Shown here: piece by piece, positions 34,664 through 43,775 of the stretch
Numbering within the stretch: position 1 is the first letter of the stretch
Layout of the letters: each line of letters starts with the position of its first letter
From: Actinoalloteichus hoggarensis
GTDB taxonomy: Bacteria > Actinomycetota > Actinomycetes > Mycobacteriales > Pseudonocardiaceae
DNA length: 64,000 nt
Reading direction: 5' to 3'
Assembly (NCBI RefSeq): GCF_002234535.1
Contig: NZ_CP022521.1
Coordinates: forward strand, 5,332,001 to 5,396,000
Position numbers and translations under genes: made by a program
The notes under the pieces: generated by a model
What the model was told of the DNA's origin: nothing
The model's input: the letters and a program-made list of their open reading frames with translations, nothing else
The model's database searches: none

Positions 34664-35434
34664 GTGCCCGTGATGGCCGGTGCCGAGCCGTTCAGTCACG
34701 ACGCCTCCGGTGAGATCGGTGTCCTGCTCTGCCACGGCTTCACAGGGTCGCCGCAGAGCATGCGGCCGTGGGCGCGACATCTCGCCGAGGCCGGGTTCAG
34801 TGTGCGGTCGCCGCTGCTCCCCGGCCATGGGACGCACTGGCGTGAACTGAACCGGACTCGTTGGCAGGACTGGTACGACTGTGACGCCGATGCGTTCGAC
34901 GACCTTCGTGCTCGTTGCGACTCGGTGTTCGTGTTCGGCCAGTCGATGGGCGGGACGCTCGCGTTGCGGCTGGCCCAGCAGCGGGGCGCTCAGGTCGCGG
35001 GCGTGATGCTGGTGAACCCGTCGGTGATGACGCTGCGCAAGGGCGTCACCGCGCTGCCGCTGCTGTCCCGCCTGTGGCCGTCGCTGCCCGGCATCGCGGG
35101 CGGCATCGCCAAGCCGGATGTGGCGGAGATCGCCTACGACCGCCTCCCGCTGCGTGCGATGGCGAGCCTGGCCGAACTGTGGCGACTGGTCCGCGCCGAC
35201 CTGCCGGTGGTCACCACGCCCATGGTGCTGTGCACCTCGCCCGCCGACCCCGTGGTGGAGCCGGTGAACTCACAGATCATCGCCGACGGCGTGCGCAGCG
35301 AGGACCTGGTGCGGATCTCGTTGAACGACAGCTCTCATGTCGCGACGCTGGACCACGACGCGCCGCGGATCTTCGCGCACAGCGTCGAGTTCGCCAGACG
35401 AGTGGGCGCCGAGGAAGCCGGGAGCCGGTCATGA
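34664..35434 (+). CDS. Alpha/beta hydrolase, carboxylesterase/monoacylglycerol-lipase type
   Basis: The 256-residue protein starts with a beta strand and oxyanion loop (VLLCHGFTGSPQSM). The nucleophile elbow is FGQSMGGTLAL (Ser in GQSMGG), the acid lies in CTSPADPVVEP, and the catalytic His in NDSSHVATLDHD. The layout resembles Bacillus Est30-type carboxylesterases and monoglyceride lipases. GTG 34664 is preferred because gagggagacgacg precedes it. The stop overlaps the ATG of the next gene by four bases, so the two are co-translated. The substrate is not predictable. Confidence 0.9.
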   Translation: MPVMAGAEPFSHDASGEIGVLLCHGFTGSPQSMRPWARHLAEAGFSVRSPLLPGHGTHWRELNRTRWQDWYDCDADAFDDLRARCDSVFVFGQSMGGTLALRLAQQRGAQVAGVMLVNPSVMTLRKGVTALPLLSRLWPSLPGIAGGIAKPDVAEIAYDRLPLRAMASLAELWRLVRADLPVVTTPMVLCTSPADPVVEPVNSQIIADGVRSEDLVRISLNDSSHVATLDHDAPRIFAHSVEFARRVGAEEAGSRS

Positions 35435-35925
35435 CACGCGGAATGGGCAGCGCGGACGGGCCGGAGGACATCGACGCCGCGTTCGCCGAGATCGTGGCGG
35501 GCCTGAAGCGAGAGTCGGACGCGGTGCCGAGCTGGCCGCAGGACGAACAGGCCGACGCCGAGCGCGGCGGCCAGCGTGGCAGGCGAGCCGAGACGGAGGA
35601 GCGCGCCGCCCGCGAGAAGCAGGCCCAGCCGGAGGCCGAGCCGGAGCCGACGCCCGCGCCGGTCGAGCCGGTTCCGGACGAGGGTCATTTCGAGCCGCCG
35701 GAGCCGCCGCCGCTGCCCCGCCTGCGCCGCAGCACCATCGGCGCGCTGGTGATGTTCGCGGTGGGACTCGTGCTGCTGATCATTCCCGGTGTCATCGGCC
35801 TCACCCGGCAGGTCGGGCTGCCGCTGGGCCTGCTGGTCATCAGCGCGGGCGTGGGCTGGCTGGTGTACCGCATGCGGCAGGGACCGCCGCCGGACTCCGG
35901 CTGGCACGACGGAGCGCAGATCTAG
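35431..35925 (+). CDS. Membrane protein with acidic N-terminal region
   Basis: The 164-residue protein has a hydrophilic first two thirds (DIDAAFAEIVAGLKRES, then a Glu/Ala/Pro-rich linker) and two membrane segments near the end (TIGALVMFAVGLVLLIIPGV and GLPLGLLVISAGVGWLVYRM). It is translationally coupled (ATGA) to the hydrolase. A similar small membrane protein occurs at this locus in related actinomycetes; the function is unknown. After it comes a 514-bp stretch (35926-36439) with only a tandem repeat and no gene that I can support. Confidence 0.75.
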   Translation: MTRGMGSADGPEDIDAAFAEIVAGLKRESDAVPSWPQDEQADAERGGQRGRRAETEERAAREKQAQPEAEPEPTPAPVEPVPDEGHFEPPEPPPLPRLRRSTIGALVMFAVGLVLLIIPGVIGLTRQVGLPLGLLVISAGVGWLVYRMRQGPPPDSGWHDGAQI

Positions 35926-36088
35926 GCCGAGCCGAGATGCGGCCCGGATGCGGCGATCGGGCCGTGCAGCGCTCCGGCTCGGGGTCGGGGACGTGGCGCG
36001 CCGAGCGGGAGCCGACCCGAGGCGGACCATCACGAGCTGGGCCTCGCCCCGGCTCGACGACGCCCAGTGGTGACGCCGCGGGCGCTCC

Positions 36089-36160
36089 CCCAGCGGCGTC
36101 CCGACCCAGCGGCGTCCCGACCCAGCGGCGTCTTCGCCAGGGCGGCGTCTTCGCCAGGGC
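36089..36160. repeat. Tandem repeats in a gene-less stretch
   Basis: Two full copies and one partial copy of a 16-bp unit (cccagcggcgtcccga, from 36089) run directly into two perfect copies of a 17-bp unit (ggcgtcttcgccagggc, 36127-36160). They lie between the convergent membrane-protein and glucokinase genes. This looks like slippage; a regulatory role is not indicated. Confidence 0.8.
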
Positions 36161-36439
36161 GGCGGGCAGGCAGCCGAACCCGACGGGACACCCGAGATCG
36201 ACGCTCGGAGGTCGGCCTCGCACGCGCGCAGGACGCCCGTGGAGGGCCGGCTGCCCCGGCAGGCGGGCTCGCCACCGGTCGCATCGCACCGCCGACGAGG
36301 CGGCAGGTCGAGTGGCGGCTCACGCGTCGGGTGCCCGGGGCACCGACACAGATCGAGCCTCCGCCGAGGGGAGCGCCGCGACGGTGTGCCCGGCGCATCG
36401 GGGCGGAGGCCTGTGCCGCGCGGCGACCGGGCACGGCGG

Positions 36440-37390
36440 TCAGCTCGTCTGCTCCACGTGCTCCCTGGCCAGTTGGGCGGCGCCGACGATCCCCGCGACG
36501 CCGCCCAGCTCCGCGACGCGGATTCGGGCGGCGGGCCGGAACCCGGCCCCGGTCGTCGCCTCGGCGTGTCGGTCTCGCGCGCGATCGAGGAACAGCTCCG
36601 CCGAGGCCGCCACTCCGCCGCCCAGCACGATGACCTCGGGGTCGTAGACGTCGGAGACCAGCGCCAGCCCGCTGCCCAGCCAGTGGGCGAACTCGGCCAG
36701 CGCGGCCAGCGCGATCTCGTCGCCCTTCCGGGCCGCCTCGGCGACCCGCTCCCCGGTGAGCCGCGCGGGGTCGGCCGCGAACACCCTCAGTGTGGAGTCG
36801 GTCTCGGGTCGCTCGGCGAGCAGCTCACGCGCCCTGCTCGCCAGCGCGGTGCCGCTGGTGTAGCGCTCCCAGCAGCCCGACTTCCCACACGGGCACCGTC
36901 GCCCCTCGGGGACGACGACGAGGTGTCCGAGTTCGGGCGCGACACCGAACGAGCCGCGGAACAGCAGTCCGTCGATCAACAGCGCGGCACCGATACCCGT
37001 GCCGACGGCCACGAGCACGGCGACACCCGCCCCACGAGCCGCGCCGAAGCGGTGCTCGGCCAGCGCCGCGGCGTTGACGTCGTGCTCCAGCACCACCGGC
37101 AGGCCGAGCCGTCGCGAGATCCGCTCGGCGACCGGCGCGTGCCGCCAGGCCAGGTGGGGCGCGAACCGCACCGACGCCCGGTCCTCGCTGACGAACCCGG
37201 CGACGGCCAGCCCGACCGCGGCCACCTCGTACTCGCCGACCAGGTCGGAGACGATGTTCACCACCGCGTCGTCGAGGCGCTGCTCCTCGGCAGGCGTCTC
37301 GGTGCGCTCGAGACGTAGCACCGTGCCGTGCTCGTCGACCACGCCCGCGCGAACGCTCGTCCCGCCGACGTCCAGGCCCACGGTCAGCAC
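36440..37390 (-). CDS. ROK-family glucokinase
   Basis: The 316-residue protein starts with the phosphate loop (GLDVGGTSVRAGVVDEHG) and has the ROK features VLEHDVNAAALAE (catalytic Asp), VAVGTGIGAALLIDG, APELGHLVV and the zinc motif RCPCGKSGCWERYTSG. It should phosphorylate glucose with ATP; actinomycete relatives (GlkA) also mediate glucose repression. It overlaps the preceding gene by 7 bp and is the last gene of a four-gene minus-strand operon (SRPBCC, ArsA-like, DUF5304-like, ROK), an arrangement I recall around the Streptomyces glkA gene. Confidence 0.92.
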   Translation of the reverse strand: MLTVGLDVGGTSVRAGVVDEHGTVLRLERTETPAEEQRLDDAVVNIVSDLVGEYEVAAVGLAVAGFVSEDRASVRFAPHLAWRHAPVAERISRRLGLPVVLEHDVNAAALAEHRFGAARGAGVAVLVAVGTGIGAALLIDGLLFRGSFGVAPELGHLVVVPEGRRCPCGKSGCWERYTSGTALASRARELLAERPETDSTLRVFAADPARLTGERVAEAARKGDEIALAALAEFAHWLGSGLALVSDVYDPEVIVLGGGVAASAELFLDRARDRHAEATTGAGFRPAARIRVAELGGVAGIVGAAQLAREHVEQTS

Positions 37391-38613
37391 CGGTGGGCCC
37401 GCACGACTCCGATGCGCTGCACGCGCCCCGACTCCGACTCACTCGGACGGGACTCGCCCGAGCCCGAGTCGACCGCTCCTGATTCGCCCGACGCCGCCGC
37501 ACGCGGTGCCGCGGCGGCCCGCGGCGCACCCGCGTCACCGGACCGGCTCGGCCGGGGGTGCTCCGGGGTGTCGCGGCCGGCTCCGGCGGACCGGTCGATC
37601 ACGATGCGGCGGACTCTCGACGAGGCGGTGTCACCCGCGACCTCGGCGTCCGGGTGGTCCGGGTGGCCCGCGTTCTCCGGGTGGCCCGCGTCGTCCGGGT
37701 GAATCACGAGGTCGCGGCGAGCGGCGGAGTCGGCTCGCGCCGTGGCGGAGTCGGCTCGCGCCGTGGCGTCCGCGCCCGCGCGGGCGGTGCGATCCGCGCG
37801 ATCACCGGCGCCGCGATCCACATCCGCACGGGCGTGACCGGCGTCGTCACCGGCGGTGGTGTCCCCGACAGGTCCGGCGGAGCGCGGCCCGGCGAGATCG
37901 ACCCCGCCGGTGTCCGACCTCTCGCATCCGAGCCCGGCGGAGGCATGCCCGGCGGAGTCGGCCCCGTCCTCGGCGGACCCGGTGAAGCCCGTCGGGAAGC
38001 GCCCCGGACGGGACGGATCGCCCTCTCGGGCGGCAGGCCCGGGTGCGGCCTGCGCCGAGGTCTGCCCGTTCGACCCGGCATCGGCGGCAGATTCGTGCAC
38101 CATGGCCCGCACGGCCGTGAGCACGCTCATCGCCTGTTCGGCCAGGCGGAGGCCGAGATCGGGACGTTCGCCGCGCAGCAGGCCGATCGCGGCGCACACC
38201 GGACACCACCCGCACTCGGTGGACGACCGTCGCGAGTCCTCCGTCGCGGCGCCGTCTCCGGGGTCCGGACGTCCGGGCCCCGCGTCGACTCCCGATCCGC
38301 CCGTCCGCGTCGTCCGGGGCTCACCGCCGTCCTCGGCGGCAGCCGACGTGCCGGCACCGGCGCCGGCGTCCCCGCCCGCCGTGTCCCCGCCCGTCGCGGC
38401 TCTGTCCGGCGCGTCACCAGCCGGCGCGTCCCCGTGCTCCGAGAACCCGGCCCCGGCGTCCCGCTCGGCCGCCGCCTCCGCCGCCCGGACGCGCAGCGAG
38501 GCCAACAGCGGCTGGGCGCGATCGTGGACCAGTTCCAGGGTGCGACGCAGCTCCGTCACGACCTCGCCGGCCGTGCCGCCGCCCCGCCGGGGTGAGCCCG
38601 CCTGCTCAGTCAT
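37384..38613 (-). CDS. DUF5304-like protein with CxxC motif and long low-complexity tail
   Basis: The 409-residue protein has a conserved N-terminal helical part (AGEVVTELRRTLELVHDRAQ) and a short zinc-type motif ECGWCPVCAAIGLLRGERPD at about 133-152. These are the features of the small protein encoded before glkA in Streptomyces (DUF5304, from memory). The remainder is repetitive Ala/Asp/Gly/Arg sequence (for example ARADSATARADSAARRD and GHPENAGHPDHPD), expanded far beyond the usual length. It ends in VQRIGVVRAHRC, overlapping the glucokinase start. The function is unknown. Confidence 0.7.
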   Translation of the reverse strand: MTEQAGSPRRGGGTAGEVVTELRRTLELVHDRAQPLLASLRVRAAEAAAERDAGAGFSEHGDAPAGDAPDRAATGGDTAGGDAGAGAGTSAAAEDGGEPRTTRTGGSGVDAGPGRPDPGDGAATEDSRRSSTECGWCPVCAAIGLLRGERPDLGLRLAEQAMSVLTAVRAMVHESAADAGSNGQTSAQAAPGPAAREGDPSRPGRFPTGFTGSAEDGADSAGHASAGLGCERSDTGGVDLAGPRSAGPVGDTTAGDDAGHARADVDRGAGDRADRTARAGADATARADSATARADSAARRDLVIHPDDAGHPENAGHPDHPDAEVAGDTASSRVRRIVIDRSAGAGRDTPEHPRPSRSGDAGAPRAAAAPRAAASGESGAVDSGSGESRPSESESGRVQRIGVVRAHRC

Positions 38614-38619
38614 CGTCGA

Positions 38620-39819
38620 TCACCGCATCCACAGCGCCGGGTCCGGTCGGAAACGGACGGTCACGCCGTCGTCGTCGGCGCCTGCGCCCGTGACGACACA
38701 GCGTCGGAGCACCGAGGGCAGGGCGATGAGTCTGCGGCGGCCGTCCACGGTCACCACCAGCTCGTCTCCCGCTCTGGCCAGGTCCAGCCGGTCCTCGGCG
38801 GTCAGCGGCAGCGCGATGGTCAACACGTACTCGCCGTCGGCCGTGTCGGGTCGCCGCACCGACAGCAGCGGCCGGTCGGGTGCCCGGCGCAGCGGGTCCC
38901 GGTCGCCGTAGAGGTCGTCGGCGACGGCCAGCAGCGCGGGCGCGCCCACCGGCTCGCCCGCCCGGTGCCCGGCGGTCCACACGGGCACGGTCGTCTCCCG
39001 CTGCACCTGATCCAGCACGGCCTGCTGCTCGGCGCGTCGGATGCGCAGCCAGTCGGCCGCGACGCCGCGATCCTCCCCCGGATCGGGCACCAGCCGGTTG
39101 ACCAGCAGGGCGTCCACCGCGATGCCCTGGAGGGTCAGGGCGGTGATCGTGCGGCGGGTCTCGGCTGCGACGACGCGCTCCGGCGTCAGCACCAGCCGGA
39201 CCCCGGTCACCTCGCGATCGACCAGCAGCGTCCGCAGCCCTTCGAGCCTGCCCGCGAGGTCGCCGAGCCCGCTCGCGACCGCGTCCCACTTGTCGAGGCT
39301 CCCGCCCGCGAGGGTGCCGAGCAGACCGCGCACCGCGCGACGATGGGCGGGGAAGAGCCGTTCGAGATAGCCGGCCAACGCCTCCGGCAGGGCCAGCAGC
39401 CGCAGGGTCTCCGCGGTCGGCCCGCAGTCGACGATCACCGTCGCCCAGGGGCCCGCTCGCGCGATCCTGGCGACCTCGGTGAGGGCGAGCAGCTCCTCGA
39501 TGCCGGGGAGCACCGTCAGCTCCTCGGCGTCCAGTTCGTCGAGGCCTGCGCCCGCCAGCAGGGTCCGCAGATGCTCACGCAGCGTCCGCCACGCCTGGTC
39601 GACGAGGCCTCTGGTCTCGATGTGCCCGGCGAACAGGCCGGGCTCGGCCTCCACCGGCTCGTCGCCGAGGGCGAGGCCCAGGGCGTCGCCCAGCGAATGC
39701 GCCGGGTCGGTCGAGACGATCAGGGTCTTCACGCCGTCCCGGGCCAGCCGGGCGGCGGTCGCGGCGGCGAGGGTGGTCTTGCCGACCCCGCCCTTGCCGG
39801 TGAACAGCAGCAGCCGCAC
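38620..39819 (-). CDS. ArsA/GET3-like ATPase (Rv2184c-type)
   Basis: The 399-residue protein begins directly with a deviant Walker A (LLLFTGKGGVGKTTLAAATA). ArsA-type features follow: VSTDPAHSLGDALG, VIVDCGPTAETLRLLALPEA and VDALLVNRLVPD. The C-terminal part (about 310-395) is a beta-rich ArsA_HSP20-like domain (YVLTIALPLTAEDRLDLAR). The role in actinomycetes is unknown; relatives elsewhere handle tail-anchored proteins or arsenite. The start GTG 39819 lies 8 bp after the SRPBCC stop. No arsenic genes are nearby, so an arsenic role is unlikely. Confidence 0.88.
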   Translation of the reverse strand: MRLLLFTGKGGVGKTTLAAATAARLARDGVKTLIVSTDPAHSLGDALGLALGDEPVEAEPGLFAGHIETRGLVDQAWRTLREHLRTLLAGAGLDELDAEELTVLPGIEELLALTEVARIARAGPWATVIVDCGPTAETLRLLALPEALAGYLERLFPAHRRAVRGLLGTLAGGSLDKWDAVASGLGDLAGRLEGLRTLLVDREVTGVRLVLTPERVVAAETRRTITALTLQGIAVDALLVNRLVPDPGEDRGVAADWLRIRRAEQQAVLDQVQRETTVPVWTAGHRAGEPVGAPALLAVADDLYGDRDPLRRAPDRPLLSVRRPDTADGEYVLTIALPLTAEDRLDLARAGDELVVTVDGRRRLIALPSVLRRCVVTGAGADDDGVTVRFRPDPALWMR

Positions 39820-39827
39820 GGTCTCGT

Positions 39828-40292
39828 CTATTCCGGTCGCGCCGGGTCGGAGTCGCCCTCGACCCGACGCTTCAGCTCCTTGAGGGCCGTGTCCATCACG
39901 ACCTTCTCCGCCTTGCGCTTGAAGAGTCCGATCATCGGGATGGTGAGGTCGACCGACAGCGTGTAGGTCACCGTCGTCGGCCCCTCCGGCCCCTTCGGAT
40001 CGAGCCGGTAGCTGCCGCGCTGCGCCTTCTGCATCTGGCCCTCCACGAGGGTCCAGCTCACCGAGAGCCCGTCGGACGCCCATTCGTAGGCCAGCGCGTA
40101 CTTGTCCTTGAGAACGCCCGCGTCGAGGGAGAACCGCACCTGCCGGGCCCGACCGTCGTCGTCCTCGGCGAGGACCTCCGTGCTCTTGAGGTTGCCCGCC
40201 CACTCGGGGTAGGCCGCGAAATCCGCGATGACCCCCATGATGCGGGTGGCGGGTGCATCGATCACGAGGGACTGGGTGGACTCATCGGCCAT
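39828..40292 (-). CDS. SRPBCC-family protein (Rv2185c-type)
   Basis: The 154-residue protein has the START/SRPBCC fold signature: an initial QSLVIDAPATRIMGVIADFA, then YPEWAGNLKSTEVL and a C-terminal helix ending ALKELKRRVEG. Such proteins bind lipids or polyketides in a helix-grip cavity. The M. tuberculosis counterpart Rv2185c lies next to the same ArsA-like ATPase. It is the first gene of the minus-strand operon. The ligand is unknown. Confidence 0.88.
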   Translation of the reverse strand: MADESTQSLVIDAPATRIMGVIADFAAYPEWAGNLKSTEVLAEDDDGRARQVRFSLDAGVLKDKYALAYEWASDGLSVSWTLVEGQMQKAQRGSYRLDPKGPEGPTTVTYTLSVDLTIPMIGLFKRKAEKVVMDTALKELKRRVEGDSDPARPE

Positions 40293-40346
40293 GCCAGGCA
40301 GGCTACCGTGTCGGAACCCGCCGTCGGTGAGCGTGCTCGTGGCGTC

Positions 40347-41132
40347 TCACCACTGGAGCACGTACGGGACCCCGGTCTGCTGGAAGTGTCCTACGTTGAC
40401 GCATTCCGTGCCGTCGACGCGCATCCGCCGGGCGAGCGGCTGGTGCACATGCCCGAACACCGACCAGCGCGGCCGGTGCTCCCGCAGCGCCCGCAGGATG
40501 CCGTCCGAGCCGAGTTCACCACGTCGGGCCACCACGTCGTAGCAGAGTTCCGGCACCGACGGCGGGATGTGGGTGCAGAGGATGTCGACCGGGCCCAGCC
40601 CCTCGATCGCGGCGTCGAACTCCGCCGTCGATCGCAGGTACGGCCGCCACGGCGAGCCGGGCCGGGGTCGGACGCCGGGTGGGTAGAGCGCACCGCCGAC
40701 GAAGCCGACGCGCATCCCGTCGAGCTCCACGGCCTGACCGTCGAGCACCGTCACGTTCGGCCCGGCGAACTCCGACCACAGTTCGGGGTTGTCGACGTTC
40801 CCGGGCGTCGCGAACGTCGGGACGGTCATGGCGGCGAAGAGCCGCGCGTACTGCTCGCGGACGGCGGCGTCGACCTTGGCCTCGGCGTCGTCGAGCCCCG
40901 CCCACAACGAGCGGATGTAGGCGCCCGCCTCGCCGCTCGGCGAGCGGCGCAGCTCACCGAAGCGCGCCACCTGCTCGGCGCCGAAGAGGGCGCCGAAGAT
41001 GCCGTTACCCGGCTCCAGGTAGTCGACGAAGTCGAGCAGGTCGCCGAGGACGACGAGCGCGTCGGCGCCCTCGCCCGCCTTGGCCAGACCCTCGACGTTG
41101 CCGTGCACGTCGGACACCACATGAACCCGCAC
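40347..41132 (-). CDS. Metallophosphoesterase
   Basis: The 261-residue protein has the calcineurin-like metal-binding blocks in order: VVSDVHGNVEG (D-x-H), VVLGDLLDFVDY (GD), TPGNVDNPELW (in place of GNHE), LCTHIPPS (H) and FGHVHQPLARR (GHxH). The variant GNVDN matches cytosolic phosphodiesterases of this class. It probably hydrolyses a small phosphodiester or monoester; the substrate cannot be read from the sequence. It starts with GTG (MRVHVVSDVHG) and lies 54 bp upstream of the SRPBCC operon on the same strand. Confidence 0.88.
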   Translation of the reverse strand: MRVHVVSDVHGNVEGLAKAGEGADALVVLGDLLDFVDYLEPGNGIFGALFGAEQVARFGELRRSPSGEAGAYIRSLWAGLDDAEAKVDAAVREQYARLFAAMTVPTFATPGNVDNPELWSEFAGPNVTVLDGQAVELDGMRVGFVGGALYPPGVRPRPGSPWRPYLRSTAEFDAAIEGLGPVDILCTHIPPSVPELCYDVVARRGELGSDGILRALREHRPRWSVFGHVHQPLARRMRVDGTECVNVGHFQQTGVPYVLQW

Positions 41133-41303
41133 TCGGCCGAACCTACCGGTCGCCGCGCCTCGTGGGGAGTCCGGCGGCCGGTGCGGGGCCGCGGACGGAG
41201 CGGGACACGGCGCCGGACGGGCGCGGCCGGGAGCACGCGCGAACGCCCAGCGGCTGCCCCCGTCGTGCGACGGTCGCCGCCCCGACCGGCGCGATCCGCC
41301 CCG

Positions 41304-41702
41304 TCAATCCGGCACGGGCGGGCCGCCCGGCACCCGGCCCGTCTCCAGCCGGTCCTTGAGCTCCAGCGCGGCCCGACGTCCCGCCACCCGCCACCGGCGA
41401 GCGAGCCTGCCCAGCGCCGCGCCGCCGACCGGGTGCCAGCTTCCGTCGGGGGCGAGCGGGTCGGCGCGGAGGTAGTAGTGCAGGACGGTCCCGTCGAGCA
41501 CCGGCTCCAGCCAGATCTCCATGGTGCCGTGCAACGGTCCGGCGACCGTCCAGCAGCGACCCTTGACTCCTCGGTCGGCGTACACCCGAAGATCCAGCTC
41601 CGGCCAGTAGCGCGCGGCGAACGCGGGGGCGGCCACCTCGGCCGCGACGACGCGCGGCGGCACCGCGAGGAAGGTGTCGTCGGCGAGATCCAACACGTGC
41701 AT
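41304..41702 (-). CDS. Polyketide-cyclase-like SRPBCC protein (Rv2186c-type)
   Basis: The 132-residue protein starts MHVLDLADDTFLAVPPRVVA. It has YWPELDLRVYADRGVKGRCW and PLHGTMEIWLEPVLDGTVLH, the strand pattern of a small SRPBCC/cyclase-like protein, and ends in an Arg-rich helix. The position before fadD15 matches M. tuberculosis Rv2186c. I chose ATG 41702; a longer version starting at 41741 is possible but adds non-conserved residues. It is divergent from the acyl-CoA synthetase gene. Confidence 0.78.
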   Translation of the reverse strand: MHVLDLADDTFLAVPPRVVAAEVAAPAFAARYWPELDLRVYADRGVKGRCWTVAGPLHGTMEIWLEPVLDGTVLHYYLRADPLAPDGSWHPVGGAALGRLARRWRVAGRRAALELKDRLETGRVPGGPPVPD

Positions 41703-41808
41703 GACCGTCGAGCCTGCCAAAGAAGGGCCGCCAGCCGACACCGGCCCTGTTCCCCCGGCGGGTGGTTGGTTAGGTTGCTGCCCGTGACAGTCTCACCAGG
41801 AGGTACCG

Positions 41809-43620
41809 GTGCGTGAGTTCAGTGTCCCCGCCTCCGCGACCGTCTCCCCCGAGGAGAACCTCACCGACATGGTGTGGGCCAACGCGGATCGCTTCGCGAA
41901 CACGGTCAGCTTCCGTCGTCGGGTGGAGGGCAGCTGGATCGATGTGACGGCGGCCGACTTCGCCGCCCAGGTCATGGCGGTGGCGAAGGGTCTGATCGCC
42001 GCCGGTTTACAGCCGGGTGAGCGGATCGCGTTGATGTCGCGCACCCGCTACGAGTGGAGCCTGCTGGACTTCGCGATCTGGGCGGCAGGCCTGGTCAGTG
42101 TTCCGATCTACGAGACGTCCTCCCCCGACCAGGTCGAATGGGTGCTCGCCGATTCACAGGCCAAGGCGGTGATCGTGGAGGACGCCGATCATCGGAGCCG
42201 GGTCGGCGCCGTGGTCGACCTGCTGCCCGAGGTACGCCACGTCTGGCAGATCGAGGGGCCGGACGCGCGGACCGGCGCGGCGGGGGCGGTGGACGAGCTG
42301 ACCGCGCTGGGCGGCGCGATCCCCAACACGCGGGTACGCGCCCGCAGCCGCGCCGTGCACGCCGACGACCTCGCGACGCTGATCTACACCTCCGGCACCA
42401 CCGGCCGCGCCAAGGGCTGCGAGCTGACCCACCGGAACATCCTCGCCGAGGTCCGCGCCGACATCCACGCCTACCCGAGGCTGTTGGAGCCGGGCAACTC
42501 GGTGCTGATGTTCCTGCCGATGGCCCACGTCCTGGCCAGGGCCATCGCGATCTGCGCCGTGTACGCCAGGACCACGCTCGGCCACACCAGCCAGATCGCC
42601 GGCCTGGTCAGCGACCTGGGCACCTTCCGGCCGACGTTCGTGCTCACCGTGCCCCGTGTCTTCGAGAAGGTCCACGCGAAGGCCAGGGCCCAGGCGCAGG
42701 ACAGCGGTCGGGGTCGGGTGTTCGACGCGGCGGAGGAGACCGCCATCGCCTACAGCAGGGCCCACGAGGGTGGCGGTCCTTCGCTGGGGCTGCGCCTGCG
42801 CCACGCGCTGTTCGACCGGCTGGTGTACCGGCGGCTGCGGGCGGCGCTCGGCGGGCGCTGCGTGGCCGCCGTCTCCGGCGGAGCGCCCCTGAGCGAGCGG
42901 CTGACGCACTTCTTCCGGGGGGTCGGCATTCCCGTCCTCGAGGGCTACGGGCTGACCGAGACGACCGCCGCCGCGTGCGTGAACACCCTGGACGCCGCGC
43001 GGATCGGCACGGTGGGCAGGCCGGTGGCGGGCACGTCGGTGCGCATCGCCGACGACGGCGAGGTGCTGATCAAGGGCGAGATCGTCACCCGCGGGTACTG
43101 GAACGACGAGGAGGCCACCCGGCAGGCCATGTCCGACGGCTGGTTCCACACCGGCGACCTCGGCGAGCTCGACTCGGCGGGCTTCCTGAAGATCACCGGC
43201 CGCAAGAAGGAGATCATCGTGACGGCGGGCGGCAAGAACGTCGCGCCCGCCGCGTTGGAGGACCGGGTCCGCGCCCATCCGCTGGTCAGCCAGTGCATGC
43301 TGGTCGGCGACCGGCGGCCGTTCATCGGCGCGCTCATCACGCTGGACGTCGACGCGCTGGCGGGCTGGCGGGCCCGGCGAGGTCTCGGCGCGGCGAAGGC
43401 GGGCGAGGCAGGCAAGGATCCCGAGCTGCTCCGCGAGCTGCAGCGGGCCGTGGACACGGCCAACGAGTCGGTGTCCACGACGGAGTCGATCAAGCGGTTC
43501 CGGGTGTTGGACGAGGACTTCAGCGAGGAGAACGGCGACCTGACGCCCAGCATGAAGCTGCGGAGGAGCGTCATCGCGCGGAGCAGGGCCATGGACATCG
43601 AGTCGATCTACCGCACCTGA
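41809..43620 (+). CDS. fadD15: Long-chain fatty-acid CoA ligase (FadD15 type)
   Basis: The 603-residue adenylate-forming enzyme has the P-loop-like motif LIYTSGTTGRAKGC, the VLEGYGLTETTAA motif, GWFHTGDLGELD, and the hinge and lysine region KITGRKKEIIVTAGGKNV. It activates long-chain fatty acids to acyl-CoA through acyl-AMP. The sequence and position fit M. tuberculosis FadD15 (Rv2187). The GTG at 41809 has an ideal aggagg site six bases upstream. After it, 155 bp separate it from the convergent PimB' gene. Confidence 0.95.
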   Translation: MREFSVPASATVSPEENLTDMVWANADRFANTVSFRRRVEGSWIDVTAADFAAQVMAVAKGLIAAGLQPGERIALMSRTRYEWSLLDFAIWAAGLVSVPIYETSSPDQVEWVLADSQAKAVIVEDADHRSRVGAVVDLLPEVRHVWQIEGPDARTGAAGAVDELTALGGAIPNTRVRARSRAVHADDLATLIYTSGTTGRAKGCELTHRNILAEVRADIHAYPRLLEPGNSVLMFLPMAHVLARAIAICAVYARTTLGHTSQIAGLVSDLGTFRPTFVLTVPRVFEKVHAKARAQAQDSGRGRVFDAAEETAIAYSRAHEGGGPSLGLRLRHALFDRLVYRRLRAALGGRCVAAVSGGAPLSERLTHFFRGVGIPVLEGYGLTETTAAACVNTLDAARIGTVGRPVAGTSVRIADDGEVLIKGEIVTRGYWNDEEATRQAMSDGWFHTGDLGELDSAGFLKITGRKKEIIVTAGGKNVAPAALEDRVRAHPLVSQCMLVGDRRPFIGALITLDVDALAGWRARRGLGAAKAGEAGKDPELLRELQRAVDTANESVSTTESIKRFRVLDEDFSEENGDLTPSMKLRRSVIARSRAMDIESIYRT

Positions 43621-43775
43621 TCGACCGGCGGTGGGAACCCCGGCTGGGAAGCCCACCAGCGCGGGCGTCGGCGGGGCGAGAGAGGCCGAGACGGCACCGT
43701 CCGGCGCGGCGACCGCCGACCCCGGCCCACGGCCTCCGCGGCTCTCGGCCGGCCCGTCCCGCGCCCGGCCGCCGC

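Noticed and set aside
36067-36633. Plus-strand frame over the tandem repeats
   Set aside because: Openness comes from the repeats and the antisense of the glucokinase gene; no ribosome site.
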